DNA of 64,000 bases from Arsenophonus sp031446145 (GCA_031446145.1 CP132903.1:434001-498000), one strand, 5' to 3'. Positions 19,664 through 30,151 are shown, counted from the first letter of the stretch. Notes: generated by a model from the sequence alone, not told the origin. A program made the numbers and translations.

Positions 19664-20965
19664 ATGACTGATAAACAAAAAGAAAGTTCAGAAAAGTTAC
19701 TTTACTGTTCTTTTTGTAGTAAAAGTCAGCATGAAGTTCGTAAATTAATTGCTGGTCCGTCAGTTTATATTTGTAATGAATGTGTTGAGTTATGTAATGA
19801 TATTCTTATAGAAGAAATTAAGGAAATTTCACTAAATCATACAGGTAATGAATTACCTACGCCACATGAAATTTATAATCACCTTGATAATTATGTTATT
19901 GGTCAATCAAATGCTAAAAAAGTGTTAGCTGTAGCAGTTTATAATCATTATAAACGGTTAGGACATGTATTTAATAAAAAAGTTAATTCTGAGGTGGAAT
20001 TAAGTAAAAGTAATATTTTGCTGATTGGGCCGACAGGTAGCGGTAAAACTTTATTAGCGGAAACTTTAGCGCGCTGTTTAAATGTACCATTTGCTATTGT
20101 TGATGCGACAACATTAACAGAAGCTGGATATGTTGGGGAGGACGTTGAAAATATTATTCAAAAACTTTTACAAAAATGTGATTTAGATATAGAAAAAGCA
20201 CAACATGGTATAATATATATTGACGAAATTGATAAAATATCTCGTAAATCTGATAACCCATCGATCACACGAGATGTTTCAGGAGAAGGAGTGCAACAAG
20301 CGTTGCTTAAACTTATTGAAGGCACAATTGCTTCGGTTCCTCCTCAAGGAGGAAGGAAACACCCCCAGCAAGAATATTTGCAAGTTGATACATCTAAAAT
20401 TCTTTTTATTTGTGGAGGAGCTTTTTCAGGTCTTGATAAAATTATTGCTCATCGTTTGAATATGCATTCAGGTATTGGTTTTTCTGCTGAATTAAAAAGT
20501 AAATTAAATGATGATTCAATCGAAAGTAAGTTATTTACTCAAGTAGAGCCAGAAGATTTGATTAAGTTTGGTTTAATTCCCGAGTTCATTGGTCGTTTAC
20601 CTGTTATAACTACTTTTCATGAATTAAATGAAGAAATGTTAATTAAAATATTAACAAAACCAAAAAATGCATTGATTAAGCAATATCAAACACTTTTTGA
20701 AATGGAAGGTGTAAATCTTGAATTTGATAAAAAAGCATTAAAAGAAATTGCTAAAAAAGCAATGACTAAAAAAACAGGAGCACGTGGTTTACGGTCTATT
20801 GTAGAAATAATTTTATTAGAAATAATGTATGATTTACCATCTATGAAAAATGTAGAAAAAATATTAATTGACGAAATGGTAATAATGGGAGAATCAAAAC
20901 CTTCGATAATTTATCCTAAAAAGGATATGCAAGTATTAGATAAAAATAAAACGAAATATTTTTAG
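19664..20965 (+). CDS. clpX: ClpX, ATPase subunit of ClpXP protease
   Basis: Hexameric AAA+ unfoldase that feeds ClpP. The N-terminal zinc-binding domain shows Cys15, Cys18, Cys37 and Cys40. The AAA+ part carries Walker A GPTGSGKT, Walker B as IIYIDEIDK, the pore-loop segment in TEAGYVGEDVE and the sensor/arginine region GLIPEFIGRLP. Start ATG at 19664 with GAGG at 19651-19654; 433 residues against 424 in E. coli, the extra being in loop regions. Lies between clpP and lon, as in E. coli. Confidence 0.97.
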   Translation: MTDKQKESSEKLLYCSFCSKSQHEVRKLIAGPSVYICNECVELCNDILIEEIKEISLNHTGNELPTPHEIYNHLDNYVIGQSNAKKVLAVAVYNHYKRLGHVFNKKVNSEVELSKSNILLIGPTGSGKTLLAETLARCLNVPFAIVDATTLTEAGYVGEDVENIIQKLLQKCDLDIEKAQHGIIYIDEIDKISRKSDNPSITRDVSGEGVQQALLKLIEGTIASVPPQGGRKHPQQEYLQVDTSKILFICGGAFSGLDKIIAHRLNMHSGIGFSAELKSKLNDDSIESKLFTQVEPEDLIKFGLIPEFIGRLPVITTFHELNEEMLIKILTKPKNALIKQYQTLFEMEGVNLEFDKKALKEIAKKAMTKKTGARGLRSIVEIILLEIMYDLPSMKNVEKILIDEMVIMGESKPSIIYPKKDMQVLDKNKTKYF

Positions 20966-21148
20966 TGAGAATCATATAACAGAAAATACCTTGATATTTA
21001 AAGATTTTTATCTTGATGATAGATTTAATAAATACATTTATTACATGTTACAATTGTATCTCATAATAATTATATAATTTAAATTAGGTTTCTTAAAATT
21101 CTTATGAAACTTTGAAATTGGTATAAGCTAAACGGAAGAGGAAGGCTT

Positions 21149-23488
21149 ATGAATCTTGAGCGTTGTGAACGCATTGAAATTCCTGTATTACCTCTGCGTG
21201 ATGTCGTGGTTTATCCACATATGGTGATTCCCTTATTTGTTGGTCGAAAAAAATCAATTCATTGTCTTGAAGCTGCTATGGAACATAATAAAGAAGTAAT
21301 GTTAGTAGCTCAAAAAAAAGCGTCTACTGACGAACCAAATGTTAACGATTTGTTTTATGTAGGAACAGTTGCTTCTATTTTACAAATGTTAAAATTACCT
21401 GATGGTACTGTAAAAGTTTTGGTTGAAGGTTTACGTCGTGCAAAAATTACAACACTAACAGATAATGGAGAATATTTTATTGCTGAAGCAGAGTATTTTA
21501 CTCATCCTATTTTAGATGAAAAAGAACAAGAAGTTTTAAATCGTACAACAATTAATCAGTTTGAAGGTTATGTTAAATTAAATAAAAAAATTCCTCCTGA
21601 AGTATTAACTTCATTACATGCAATCGAACAATCAGATAAATTAGCTGATACTATAGCTTCCCATATGCCATTAAAATTAACAAATAAACAACGTGTATTA
21701 GAAATGATTGATGTTGTGGAACGTCTTGAATATTTAATGGCAATGATGGAGTCTGAAATTGATATTTTACAGGTTGAAAAACGTATTCGTAATCGTGTAA
21801 AAAAACAAATGGAAAAAAGTCAACGAGAATATTACTTAAATGAGCAAATGAAAGCTATTCAAAAAGAATTAGGTGAAATGGAAGATTCACAAGACGAATA
21901 TGAAATGTTTAAGAAAAAAATTAAAGATGTTAAAATGCCAAAAGAAGCACGTAAAAAAGCAGAGGGAGAATTACAAAAATTAAAAATGATGTCACCTATG
22001 TCTGCTGAAGCAACAGTATTACGCAGTTATATTGATTGGATGGTACAAGTTCCATGGCATACATGTAGTAAAGTTAAAAAAGATTTAATAAAAGCTCAAG
22101 AAACTTTAGACAGCGATCATTATGGTTTAGAGCGTGTCAAAGAACGTATTCTAGAATATTTAGCGGTACAAAGTCGCATTACTAAAATCAAAGGTACCAT
22201 TTTATGTTTAGTAGGACCTCCTGGTGTTGGTAAAACATCGTTAGGACAATCTATTTCTAAAGCTACAGGACGAAAATATATTCGCATGGCATTGGGTGGT
22301 GTTCGTGATGAAGCAGAAATTCGAGGACATCGACGCACTTATATTGGGTCTATGCCCGGTAAACTCATCCAAAAAATGGCAAAAATTGGTGTTAAAAATC
22401 CTTTGTTTTTGTTAGATGAGATCGATAAAATGTCTTCAGACATGAGAGGTGATCCTGCATCAGCTTTATTAGAAGTTCTTGATCCAGAACAAAATATTGC
22501 TTTTAATGATCATTATTTAGAAGTGGATTATGATCTTTCTGATGTGATGTTTGTTGCTACTTCAAATTCTATGAATATCCCAGCACCTTTATTAGATCGT
22601 ATGGAAGTTATTCGTCTTTCTGGTTATACTGAAGATGAAAAATTAAAAATTGCAAGAAAATATTTATTACCAAAACAAATTAAACGTAATGCTTTAAAAC
22701 AAAATGAATTAACAATTGATGATAGTGCAATAATGGGTATCATTCGTTATTATACTCGTGAGTCCGGTGTACGCGGTTTAGAACGTGAAATTTCTAAATT
22801 ATGTCGTAAAGCAGTAAAGGCATTATTAATGGACCATTCATTGAAAAATATAGTTATTCAGAATGATAATTTAAAGAATTATCTTGGTGTACGTAAAGTA
22901 GATTATGGTCGTGCAGACACTGAAAATCGTATTGGTCAAGTAACCGGTTTAGCTTGGACAGAAGTTGGTGGTGATTTATTAACTATTGAAACTGTTTGTG
23001 TACTTGGTAAAGGAAAATTGACTTATACTGGTTCTTTAGGAGAAGTTATGCAAGAGTCTATTCAAACAGCATTAACTGTAGTTCGAGCTCGAGCAGATAA
23101 ATTAGGTATAGACATCGATTTTTATGAAAAGCGAGATATACATGTACATGTACCTGAAGGTGCTACTCCCAAAGATGGACCCAGTGCTGGTATTGCAATG
23201 TGTACAGCATTGGTATCTTGTTTAACTAATAATCCTGTAAGGGCAGATGTCGCAATGACAGGTGAAATAACATTAAGAGGATTAATATTGCCTATTGGTG
23301 GTTTAAAAGAAAAGTTATTGGCAGCCCATCGTGGTGGTATAAAAATTGTGCTGATCCCAGATGAAAATCGTCGTGATTTAGAAGAAATACCACAAAATAT
23401 TATTGAAGATTTAAAAATTTATCCAGTAAAAACCATCGAAGAGATTTTTTCAATTGCCTTTCAAAACCCGCCTTTTAATATGGTGTAA
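21149..23488 (+). CDS. lon: Lon, ATP-dependent serine protease
   Basis: Soluble AAA+ protease that degrades misfolded and regulatory proteins. Domains in order: N-terminal substrate domain (about 1-300), AAA+ module with GPPGVGKTSLG and FLLDEIDKM, and C-terminal protease with the catalytic serine in PKDGPSAGIAMCTA and the lysine in GLKEKLLAAHRGG. 779 residues, near the 784 of E. coli. A strong purine-rich ribosome-binding sequence (GGAAGAGGAAGG) lies just before ATG 21149. hupB, which follows lon in E. coli, is missing. Confidence 0.98.
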   Translation: MNLERCERIEIPVLPLRDVVVYPHMVIPLFVGRKKSIHCLEAAMEHNKEVMLVAQKKASTDEPNVNDLFYVGTVASILQMLKLPDGTVKVLVEGLRRAKITTLTDNGEYFIAEAEYFTHPILDEKEQEVLNRTTINQFEGYVKLNKKIPPEVLTSLHAIEQSDKLADTIASHMPLKLTNKQRVLEMIDVVERLEYLMAMMESEIDILQVEKRIRNRVKKQMEKSQREYYLNEQMKAIQKELGEMEDSQDEYEMFKKKIKDVKMPKEARKKAEGELQKLKMMSPMSAEATVLRSYIDWMVQVPWHTCSKVKKDLIKAQETLDSDHYGLERVKERILEYLAVQSRITKIKGTILCLVGPPGVGKTSLGQSISKATGRKYIRMALGGVRDEAEIRGHRRTYIGSMPGKLIQKMAKIGVKNPLFLLDEIDKMSSDMRGDPASALLEVLDPEQNIAFNDHYLEVDYDLSDVMFVATSNSMNIPAPLLDRMEVIRLSGYTEDEKLKIARKYLLPKQIKRNALKQNELTIDDSAIMGIIRYYTRESGVRGLEREISKLCRKAVKALLMDHSLKNIVIQNDNLKNYLGVRKVDYGRADTENRIGQVTGLAWTEVGGDLLTIETVCVLGKGKLTYTGSLGEVMQESIQTALTVVRARADKLGIDIDFYEKRDIHVHVPEGATPKDGPSAGIAMCTALVSCLTNNPVRADVAMTGEITLRGLILPIGGLKEKLLAAHRGGIKIVLIPDENRRDLEEIPQNIIEDLKIYPVKTIEEIFSIAFQNPPFNMV

Positions 23489-23872
23489 GAGAAGTTAAAA
23501 TATTTTTATAATGCATTCATTTTTTAATCTGCAATATTTTTAACAATAAAAATTAATAATTTGTATATTGTATCCTATTTTGTATATTTGAGTGATAATT
23601 ATTATAATCATATAATTTTTTAGATGACATATAATTAAAAGTATTTAGATGGGAGTGAAGTAGCTGAATTTTTGTATATTGAGTTGAGTTTAATACTTTA
23701 TTAATACATTCCAATACTTTATTAGAAGTACATATGTAGTAATTAAAAATTATTAGTAATACCTTTTAGGTATATACTAAATTCTTTGATTAAGTAAATA
23801 ATATTTTTCTTTAATTCATTATTTTTCTTAAAATTTCATAATTATTTGATCAATATGGAGATTAATATATTA
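23489..23872. other. Spacer where hupB would lie
   Basis: About 380 bases between lon and ppiD. E. coli has hupB (nucleoid protein HU-beta, 90 residues) here; I see no frame resembling the conserved HU sequence. No clear terminator hairpin. Confidence 0.55.
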
Positions 23873-25750
23873 ATGTTGGATAAATTACGTGTGATGGCAA
23901 ATAGTTTTTTTTTAAAAATAATATTTGTAATTATTATTGTGTCTTTTCTTTTTGCTGGTATGGGTAATTATTTAATACATAATGTAAATAATTATGTTGC
24001 AAAAGTTAATGGTTCAATAATTACTTCATTGCAATTGCAAAGAGCATTGCAACAAAAACAGATGGCATTGCAAGAAAAATTAGGTGATCGTTTTTATGAA
24101 ATAATTGATAATGAAAAAGAAATGACAATATTACGTAATCAAGCATTAGAGCATTTGATTAACATTACATTATTAAATCAATATTCTAATGATTTAGGAT
24201 TAACCATTAGTGATCATAAAATTCAGGACAATATTTATAATATGGGCATATTTCATACAAATAATAAGTTTGATCAAAAAAAATATAAAGCTCTTTTATT
24301 AGAAAATAATATTAATTCTGATGATCTTGCTAAAGAAATACGGCAAAATATGCTAAACCAGCAAGTTTATAAAATTTATGTCAATGATGAGTTTGTTTTA
24401 CCACAAGAAGTTGACGTTTATGTTAAATTACTTTTAGAGAAAAGAGAAATAAAAAAAGCCATATTATCGATCGATAAATATGAATTAAATCAATCTGTTA
24501 CAGATGAAGAATTACAGGATTATTACAATAAAAATCAAAAGAAATTTTTAATTCCTGAAGAGGTAAAAATTAGTTACATTAAATTAGATATAGCTTTACA
24601 GAATATTAATTTAGATATCGCAGATAATGAAATACAAAGATATTATGAACAAAATATTGCTGATTTTACAGAACCAGAAAAAAAACATTATAGTATAATT
24701 CAATTAATAACAAAAAAAGAAGCGGATGCAGTTAGTAAGGCTTTATCTGAAGGTGTTGATTTTAATGAGTTAGTTGATAAAAAATCTATAGATAAGTCTA
24801 GTATAAAAAATCACGGTTCTATTGGTTGGATACCAGTCAATTCAACACCTATTGAAATTGTGAATGCTAATTTAACTAACAAAGGACAAATTTCAGATAT
24901 AATTAAATTAGGAAAATATTACTTGATAATTCGTCTTGATGATATTAAACCTAAAATACTAAAATCTTTTAATTTAGTAAAAAATCAAATTAAAGAAATC
25001 TTAAAGAACAAGAAAAGAATTGATTCATTTTATTTATTACAAGAGATTGCAAAAAATGCGGCAATAAATGATAATGAATCTTTAAATGAAGTTGAAAAAG
25101 TTACTGGTATTAAGGCCATAAAAACAGATTGGTTTAATCGTGATAATCTTCCTTCTGAGATAAAATTTAAAAAAATTGCTGATGCAATTTTTAATGGAAA
25201 TTTATTAAATAAAAACAAAATAATAGGCATTAATTCTGGGATCATTAATATTGATGATAATAATGTTTTTATTATTAGAATTGAAGATTATAAACCAGAA
25301 GAAGTAAAAAAAATTAACTTAGTTAAGCAAACGATAATTAAATTAGTAAAACGCATGAAAGCTATAAAAGTAATGGAGGAAGAAGTTAAAAAAATACTTA
25401 TTGTCTTGAATGATAGTAACAGTAGTGAAGTTGTTTTAAATCAATTAGGTATTAATTTTGGGAAATCAAATATTTTTGCTCGTTTTGATCAGGATGATCC
25501 TTTGACCGAGAAAATTTTTAATATAGAATTAGATAATCAAAAAAATAAACCAAAATTTTTTTTCGTGAAAGATGAGAAAGATAATTTTGTAATCATCAAA
25601 TTGATTAGATGTATTTATAGTAAACCAAAACATAGTGAATTTGAAATTTTTTCAGAACATTACAAATATATAATTGGCAATACGATGATGGAATCACTAA
25701 TCTTAAATTTACGTAAGTCAGCTAAAATAAATTTAGGAAAATTTTCATAA
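23873..25750 (+). CDS. ppiD: PpiD, membrane-anchored periplasmic chaperone (SurA/parvulin-type)
   Basis: Inner-membrane-anchored chaperone near the SecYEG exit that helps newly exported proteins. It has one N-terminal anchor helix (about residues 12-30, LKIIFVIIIVSFLFAGMG), a SurA-like N domain, a parvulin-like domain around residues 255-350 (VSKALSEGVDFNELV, HGSIGWIP) and a lysine-rich C-terminal part. ATG at 23873 gives 625 residues (E. coli 623), with MLDKLRVMANS aligning to MMDSLRTAANS. Earlier in-frame codons would put an unmatched tail before the anchor. Divergence is high in the C-terminal third, as is common for this protein. Confidence 0.94.
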   Translation: MLDKLRVMANSFFLKIIFVIIIVSFLFAGMGNYLIHNVNNYVAKVNGSIITSLQLQRALQQKQMALQEKLGDRFYEIIDNEKEMTILRNQALEHLINITLLNQYSNDLGLTISDHKIQDNIYNMGIFHTNNKFDQKKYKALLLENNINSDDLAKEIRQNMLNQQVYKIYVNDEFVLPQEVDVYVKLLLEKREIKKAILSIDKYELNQSVTDEELQDYYNKNQKKFLIPEEVKISYIKLDIALQNINLDIADNEIQRYYEQNIADFTEPEKKHYSIIQLITKKEADAVSKALSEGVDFNELVDKKSIDKSSIKNHGSIGWIPVNSTPIEIVNANLTNKGQISDIIKLGKYYLIIRLDDIKPKILKSFNLVKNQIKEILKNKKRIDSFYLLQEIAKNAAINDNESLNEVEKVTGIKAIKTDWFNRDNLPSEIKFKKIADAIFNGNLLNKNKIIGINSGIINIDDNNVFIIRIEDYKPEEVKKINLVKQTIIKLVKRMKAIKVMEEEVKKILIVLNDSNSSEVVLNQLGINFGKSNIFARFDQDDPLTEKIFNIELDNQKNKPKFFFVKDEKDNFVIIKLIRCIYSKPKHSEFEIFSEHYKYIIGNTMMESLILNLRKSAKINLGKFS

Positions 25751-26428
25751 TGTGTCATCATGTATTTATATTAAATAGTTTAAATAATATACATTCAGTA
25801 AATAACGAGAGTTTTAATAAAAATATTTTAAAAAAAGTAATATTAATATTCATGAATAATATTTATTGCTTAATAAATCATATAGAATAATTTTTATAAT
25901 AAATCAAATAGATTTTTAAAAATGTTGGTAATGTAATGATTCCTTATTTTTTAATTTTGTAAAAATTTATTAAATATATCAAAGAGCTATTTAAATTATT
26001 TTGTATATTTTTTAAATAAAAATATTGAAATTGTTTATAAAATTAAAAAATAAATGTAAAATGTTATATTCATAAATAGCTTTATTCAAAATAATTATAT
26101 GAGTTTATTAATATTTTTAAATAAATTTAATTAGTTTTAAAATAATTTGTTATTTTTTTATAGATTTGTTTTCAATGATTAAGTAATTTATTTTTTTTAC
26201 TTTAATTCTACTTTTGAAAAAAGTAATCATTTTAGAGTTCTATTGCATTAATTAAATTATTTCTTTGCTTTTTAAATAAAATTTTGTATACTCTTGATAA
26301 GTAATTATCAATTAATTTATAATTTAATTAATATTTTTTTCAAAAAATCTTAATTACTTAAAAAACTAATAAGCAGTATGTAGTTTGATATGAAGAAAAA
26401 TATTTTAAAAATATGCGTACGAGATATT
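25751..26428. other. Spacer between ppiD and hha
   Basis: About 680 bases of AT-rich DNA between convergent ppiD and hha. In E. coli many genes lie here, among them queC, mdlAB, amtB and the 4.5S RNA gene ffs. I looked for the conserved 4.5S core (GGAAGGAAGCAGCC) and do not see it, so ffs must be elsewhere if present. No protein remnant is readable. Confidence 0.55.
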
Positions 26429-26632
26429 TTATCTTACATATTTCCAAACTGATGAAGGAATTTTGTCATACAATTTGTTCATTGTAAGTTCTGCTAATCT
26501 ATGATCTGCAGCAGAATAAAATAATTCTAATTCATCTTCTGATAATTCGTATTTGTTTTTTTCAATTACTCGTTCTAAGGTTTCTATAGTTGTACATTTT
26601 CTTAAACGTAATAGATAGTCCATTTTAGTCAT
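26429..26632 (-). CDS. hha: Hha, small H-NS-associated nucleoid regulator
   Basis: Hha binds H-NS family proteins and helps them silence AT-rich genes. The 67 residues are nearly identical to E. coli Hha (72): KMDYLLRLRKC, ETLERVIEKNKYELSEDELE, then FYSAADHRLAELTMNKLYDK and IPSSVWKYV. Start ATG at 26632 with a modest AAAGAA upstream. In E. coli it is preceded by its partner tomB; here only a doubtful fragment of tomB remains. Such high conservation with large empty spacers on both sides shows the protein is under strong selection. Whether H-NS or StpA is encoded elsewhere cannot be seen from this window. Confidence 0.96.
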   Translation of the reverse strand: MTKMDYLLRLRKCTTIETLERVIEKNKYELSEDELELFYSAADHRLAELTMNKLYDKIPSSVWKYVR

Positions 26633-26739
26633 AATGTTCTTTCTTTAAAGTCATGTATATAAAAGTATATAAGAGAAATATAAAATATGAGTGCTATTAA
26701 TTTTGTTATTTTAAGTTTTACTTTTAAGAAAATATTTGA

Positions 26740-26825
26740 TAATTATGAATATTTTCCGAATTTTTTGTAGAAATAACGTTAGATAGTAGCCTATATCTTT
26801 ATTTAAATATTTGTCAATAAAAATA
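26740..26825 (-). pseudogene. Possible remnant of tomB (doubtful)
   Basis: Directly upstream of hha on the same strand, where E. coli has tomB, the minus strand reads IDKYLNKDIGYY in one frame and then RLLSNVISTKNSENI in another. These weakly echo the TomB C-terminal text MQDLQKWRKSGNRLF and RCFVNATKENPAS. The match is short, needs a frameshift and could be chance in AT-rich DNA. Confidence 0.2.
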
Positions 26826-27270
26826 AATATTTTTTTGTTTAATTATTATAAATTACAAGTTATAAGTAAGATATTTTTTAATTTATGATAAAAATATTAA
26901 ATTAATATTTAAATAAAATTTATATTATTAATACTCAAAAAAAATAAAATATATAATTTTTTGTAATTTTTTATATAAACAATACTAGAATAATTATTAG
27001 TTTTTTATATATATTTAAAATATGTGAATATTTTAAATAAATATTTTTATATAATTTTTTTGAGTTATGTCTCTGGAATAATATTTATATCTCATTTTGC
27101 TGGTATTGTTTTTATTTTTAATTTTTATATGTGCAAAATTTAATTTTGATATAATTAAATATAAAAGATTTTACATAGATTTTTTATTATAAAATTTTTT
27201 AGCTACTATTACTAGTAATTTTTCTGACCATTCTTAATTTAAAATTTTTAATACTTAATTTTAAGAGATG

Positions 27271-27305
27271 AGGGATTAGAAAAAAATGTTTTATAATCCC
27301 TTTTT
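27271..27305 (+). terminator. Orphan Rho-independent terminator
   Basis: AGGGATTA at 27271-27278 pairs perfectly with TAATCCCT ending at 27301, with further A/T pairing inside the loop, and a run of T follows (27301-27305). It is oriented to stop plus-strand transcription, yet no plus-strand gene lies within the 640 bases before it. It could end an unrecognised small RNA or be left from a lost gene. Confidence 0.6.
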
Positions 27306-28178
27306 ATGCTAAAAAATTAATATACAGTATTTTTTAATATGTATAAAAATGATTCTATAGCTAAAAAATAATATGAATTATTTTAAAAAAATGTGTTGAA
27401 TTTTTGTTATTATATATGACATATTACAGTTTTCATGCAAATTCAAATTATTCTTATATTATTACATAATATTTTTTGTTTTATAAAAAATATTTTTATT
27501 TCCTATTTTTTATTAATATATTTGATTAATATATCCTAAGTTATTTATAGTTATTTCCAGAGATATAGTTAAATGTTTTTTAAAAAAATATTCTCATTTA
27601 CAAACGTTATTTTTTAAATATATATATATTTTATTTTAAATGTGTCGTGTATCTAAGTAAGATTAATTAATGTCATATTTTTAATTATCTGAGTAAAAAA
27701 GCAATTTTTATAAAATTTTTTATGAAATTATACATGTAAATTTGATAAATCTTGTAGATAAACTAATAATATTTTTAATATAATAAATAATTAAATATTT
27801 TTATGTTAAAAATATTATCAATTTCATAAAAATATTATTAATAAACAACATTAAATAATCTAAAAATAGTAATTTTTTGTTAATTTACGTGTTTTGTAAA
27901 TTAAAAATTAAAAACAAATTTGCATGTAAAATATTTATTTTTTAAATGAAAATTCAATTTGAAAGAAGAATCTTTAAAAAGAAGATATATAATATACAAA
28001 AAGTAAAATTATATAATTTAATGTAACATATAAATATTTTTTATTTTTAAATAAGGAGTAAAATATTGATATGTTTTATTTTCAAATGAATATCATTTAT
28101 ATTGTTTGTATAATTTGTAAAAAAATTTTTTTATAACAATGTATACTACATTAAAGTAAAATTTCTATTTTAAAAACT

Positions 28179-29273
28179 ATGACTTACCAAGTACTTGCAA
28201 GAAAATGGCGTCCACAAACATTTATTGATGTTATTGGGCAAAAACATGTTTTAACTGCTTTAGAAAATAGTTTACAAAAAAATCGTCTTCATCATGCTTA
28301 TTTATTTTCTGGAACACGTGGTGTGGGAAAGACAACTATTGCACGTCTTTTTGCTAAAGGATTAAATTGTGTATTAAAAATTACTAATAATCCCTGTGGT
28401 CATTGTGTTAATTGTCTTGAAATAGCTAAAGGCCGATTTATTGATTTTATTGAAATTGATGCTGCTTCACGTACAAAAGTTGAAGATACACGTGATTTAT
28501 TAGATAATGTTCAATATTTACCGACACGTGGTCGATTTAAAGTATACTTGATAGATGAAGTACATATGCTTTCACGTCATAGTTTTAATGCTTTGTTAAA
28601 TATTTTAGAAGAACCACCAAAGCATGTAAAATTTTTATTAGCAACAACAGATCCATATAAATTACCAGTAACAGTTTTATCACGGTGTTTACAATTTCAT
28701 TTGACATCATTAGATATTGATCAAATTACTAATCAACTTGAACGTATTTTAATTGCTGAAAAAATATCAAGTGATCATTGTGCCTGCAAATTAATTGCAA
28801 GAGCTGCCGAAGGAAGTTTACGTGATGCGTTAACGTTAACTGATCAAGCAATTGCAATAGGTAAAGGTGTAGTATCGAAAGAATTAGTTATGCAAATGTT
28901 AGGAACATTGGATGATGAACAACCATTAAGTATCATTGAAGCAATTTTTTCTAAAAATGCTAAAAAAATGATGGATTTAGTAGAAGATCTTTCTGTACGC
29001 GGGACGGATTGGGATTTGGTATTTGTTAGAATATTATCGTTATTACATCGTATTGCTATGATTCAGTTTATAACGTTAGATATAGAAAATATTCGTTCTT
29101 CAGTAGAAGAACGTTTATCTTGTTTAGCTAGTTCTGTTACACCAGGAGATTTACAGTTTTATTATCGTACCTTATTAAATGGACGTAAAGAGCTTCAATA
29201 TGCTCCAGAAAAACGTATTGGAGTAGAAATGACCTTATTGCGGTTATTCATTTTTCAAAATCAAAAGTATTAA
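28179..29273 (+). CDS. dnaX: DnaX, DNA polymerase III clamp-loader subunit (gamma-length only)
   Basis: Motor subunit of the clamp loader that opens the beta sliding clamp. Walker A GTRGVGKT, zinc cysteines in NCVLKITNNPCGHCVNC, Walker B region YLIDEVHMLS and the SRC motif LSRCLQF are intact. The 364 residues match domains I-III of E. coli DnaX and stop right after VEMTLLRLFIF. E. coli tau has 643 residues and gamma 431, so domains IV and V (DnaB- and polymerase-alpha-binding) are absent. I see no frameshift site. ybaB and recR, downstream in E. coli, are gone. No clear ribosome-binding site precedes ATG 28179, but the alignment starts there. Confidence 0.95.
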   Translation: MTYQVLARKWRPQTFIDVIGQKHVLTALENSLQKNRLHHAYLFSGTRGVGKTTIARLFAKGLNCVLKITNNPCGHCVNCLEIAKGRFIDFIEIDAASRTKVEDTRDLLDNVQYLPTRGRFKVYLIDEVHMLSRHSFNALLNILEEPPKHVKFLLATTDPYKLPVTVLSRCLQFHLTSLDIDQITNQLERILIAEKISSDHCACKLIARAAEGSLRDALTLTDQAIAIGKGVVSKELVMQMLGTLDDEQPLSIIEAIFSKNAKKMMDLVEDLSVRGTDWDLVFVRILSLLHRIAMIQFITLDIENIRSSVEERLSCLASSVTPGDLQFYYRTLLNGRKELQYAPEKRIGVEMTLLRLFIFQNQKY

Positions 29274-30151
29274 TAAAAATTAAAGGATTAATTTTAACAT
29301 AAAAAATATTTTTAAATATTAAAATAAAAATGGAAAATCATATATCTAATTTGTATATATTGAAATTAATTTTCTAAAAATAAGTTATATTTAGTAATAT
29401 AAAGACTGCCTAAAAAATTGATATCTAAAAATTAAAATAAAGTTATATTTTTAGAATAGATAAGTTTTTAAACTAAAAAATGATTACCATAATGTATAAT
29501 TTTTGAAAGTTATTTTTTTAGAATATATAATATCTGCTAGATAAATTTTTTTGCAGTCAAAATATAAAATTGCTTTGAATAAATCCAGTTATATACGTAT
29601 AGTGATTTGATGTTATTAATATTATTGTAAAATTATTATTTTATCAGTTTCTATATGTTTTAATAAAATTATATGGTATTTATATGATATTTATTTTTCT
29701 AATTTTTTTAATGCTCCTTATTAATATTAATATAATAGATATATGAAAAAATTAATATTGTATATTTTTAATAGTAAAATTTATAATAGAAAAAATACTT
29801 TTAACATAAAAAATAAATTTTGTGCATTTTTTTATTCTATAAAAAGTTATTAAGTGACTACTAAAAGATTTTTTATAAAATAGGAATAAAAAATAATAAG
29901 AACTTTTTTAAAAAAGTAATTTTTTATTAAATATAAAAAATATTTTTAAATAATTTTAATAGCTTAAAAATTATTAAATCTTCATATTTTCTAAAGATAA
30001 AAATATATTAATAGAATATTATATAAAATATATTAGGGTGCTTAATTTTTTCATGTTTATGATCTTGATTTTTTTTATATATATATTATCATATTTTTAA
30101 AATATCTTTATTTAAATAAACAAAATTAAAATTTGAGGCTATACTATAAGT
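29274..30151. other. Spacer between dnaX and htpG
   Basis: About 880 bases of AT-rich DNA. E. coli has the tau-specific end of dnaX, then ybaB and recR. No readable remnant of these is visible. The htpG promoter should be here; I do not find a convincing sigma-32 -10 box (CCCCAT). Confidence 0.55.

Larger units (their letters stand above)
26633..28178. other. 1.5-kb spacer between hha and dnaX
   Basis: AT-rich spacer between divergent hha and dnaX. E. coli has tomB, acrAB, acrR, mscK, priC and apt here. Apart from the doubtful tomB fragment I recognise no gene. The only clear structure is a terminator-like hairpin at 27271-27305. No convincing ribosome-binding site is seen before dnaX. Confidence 0.55.

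Noticed and set aside
25751..26428. 4.5S RNA gene (ffs) expected in this interval from E. coli order
   Set aside because: The conserved core GGAAGGAAGCAGCC is not present on either strand here.
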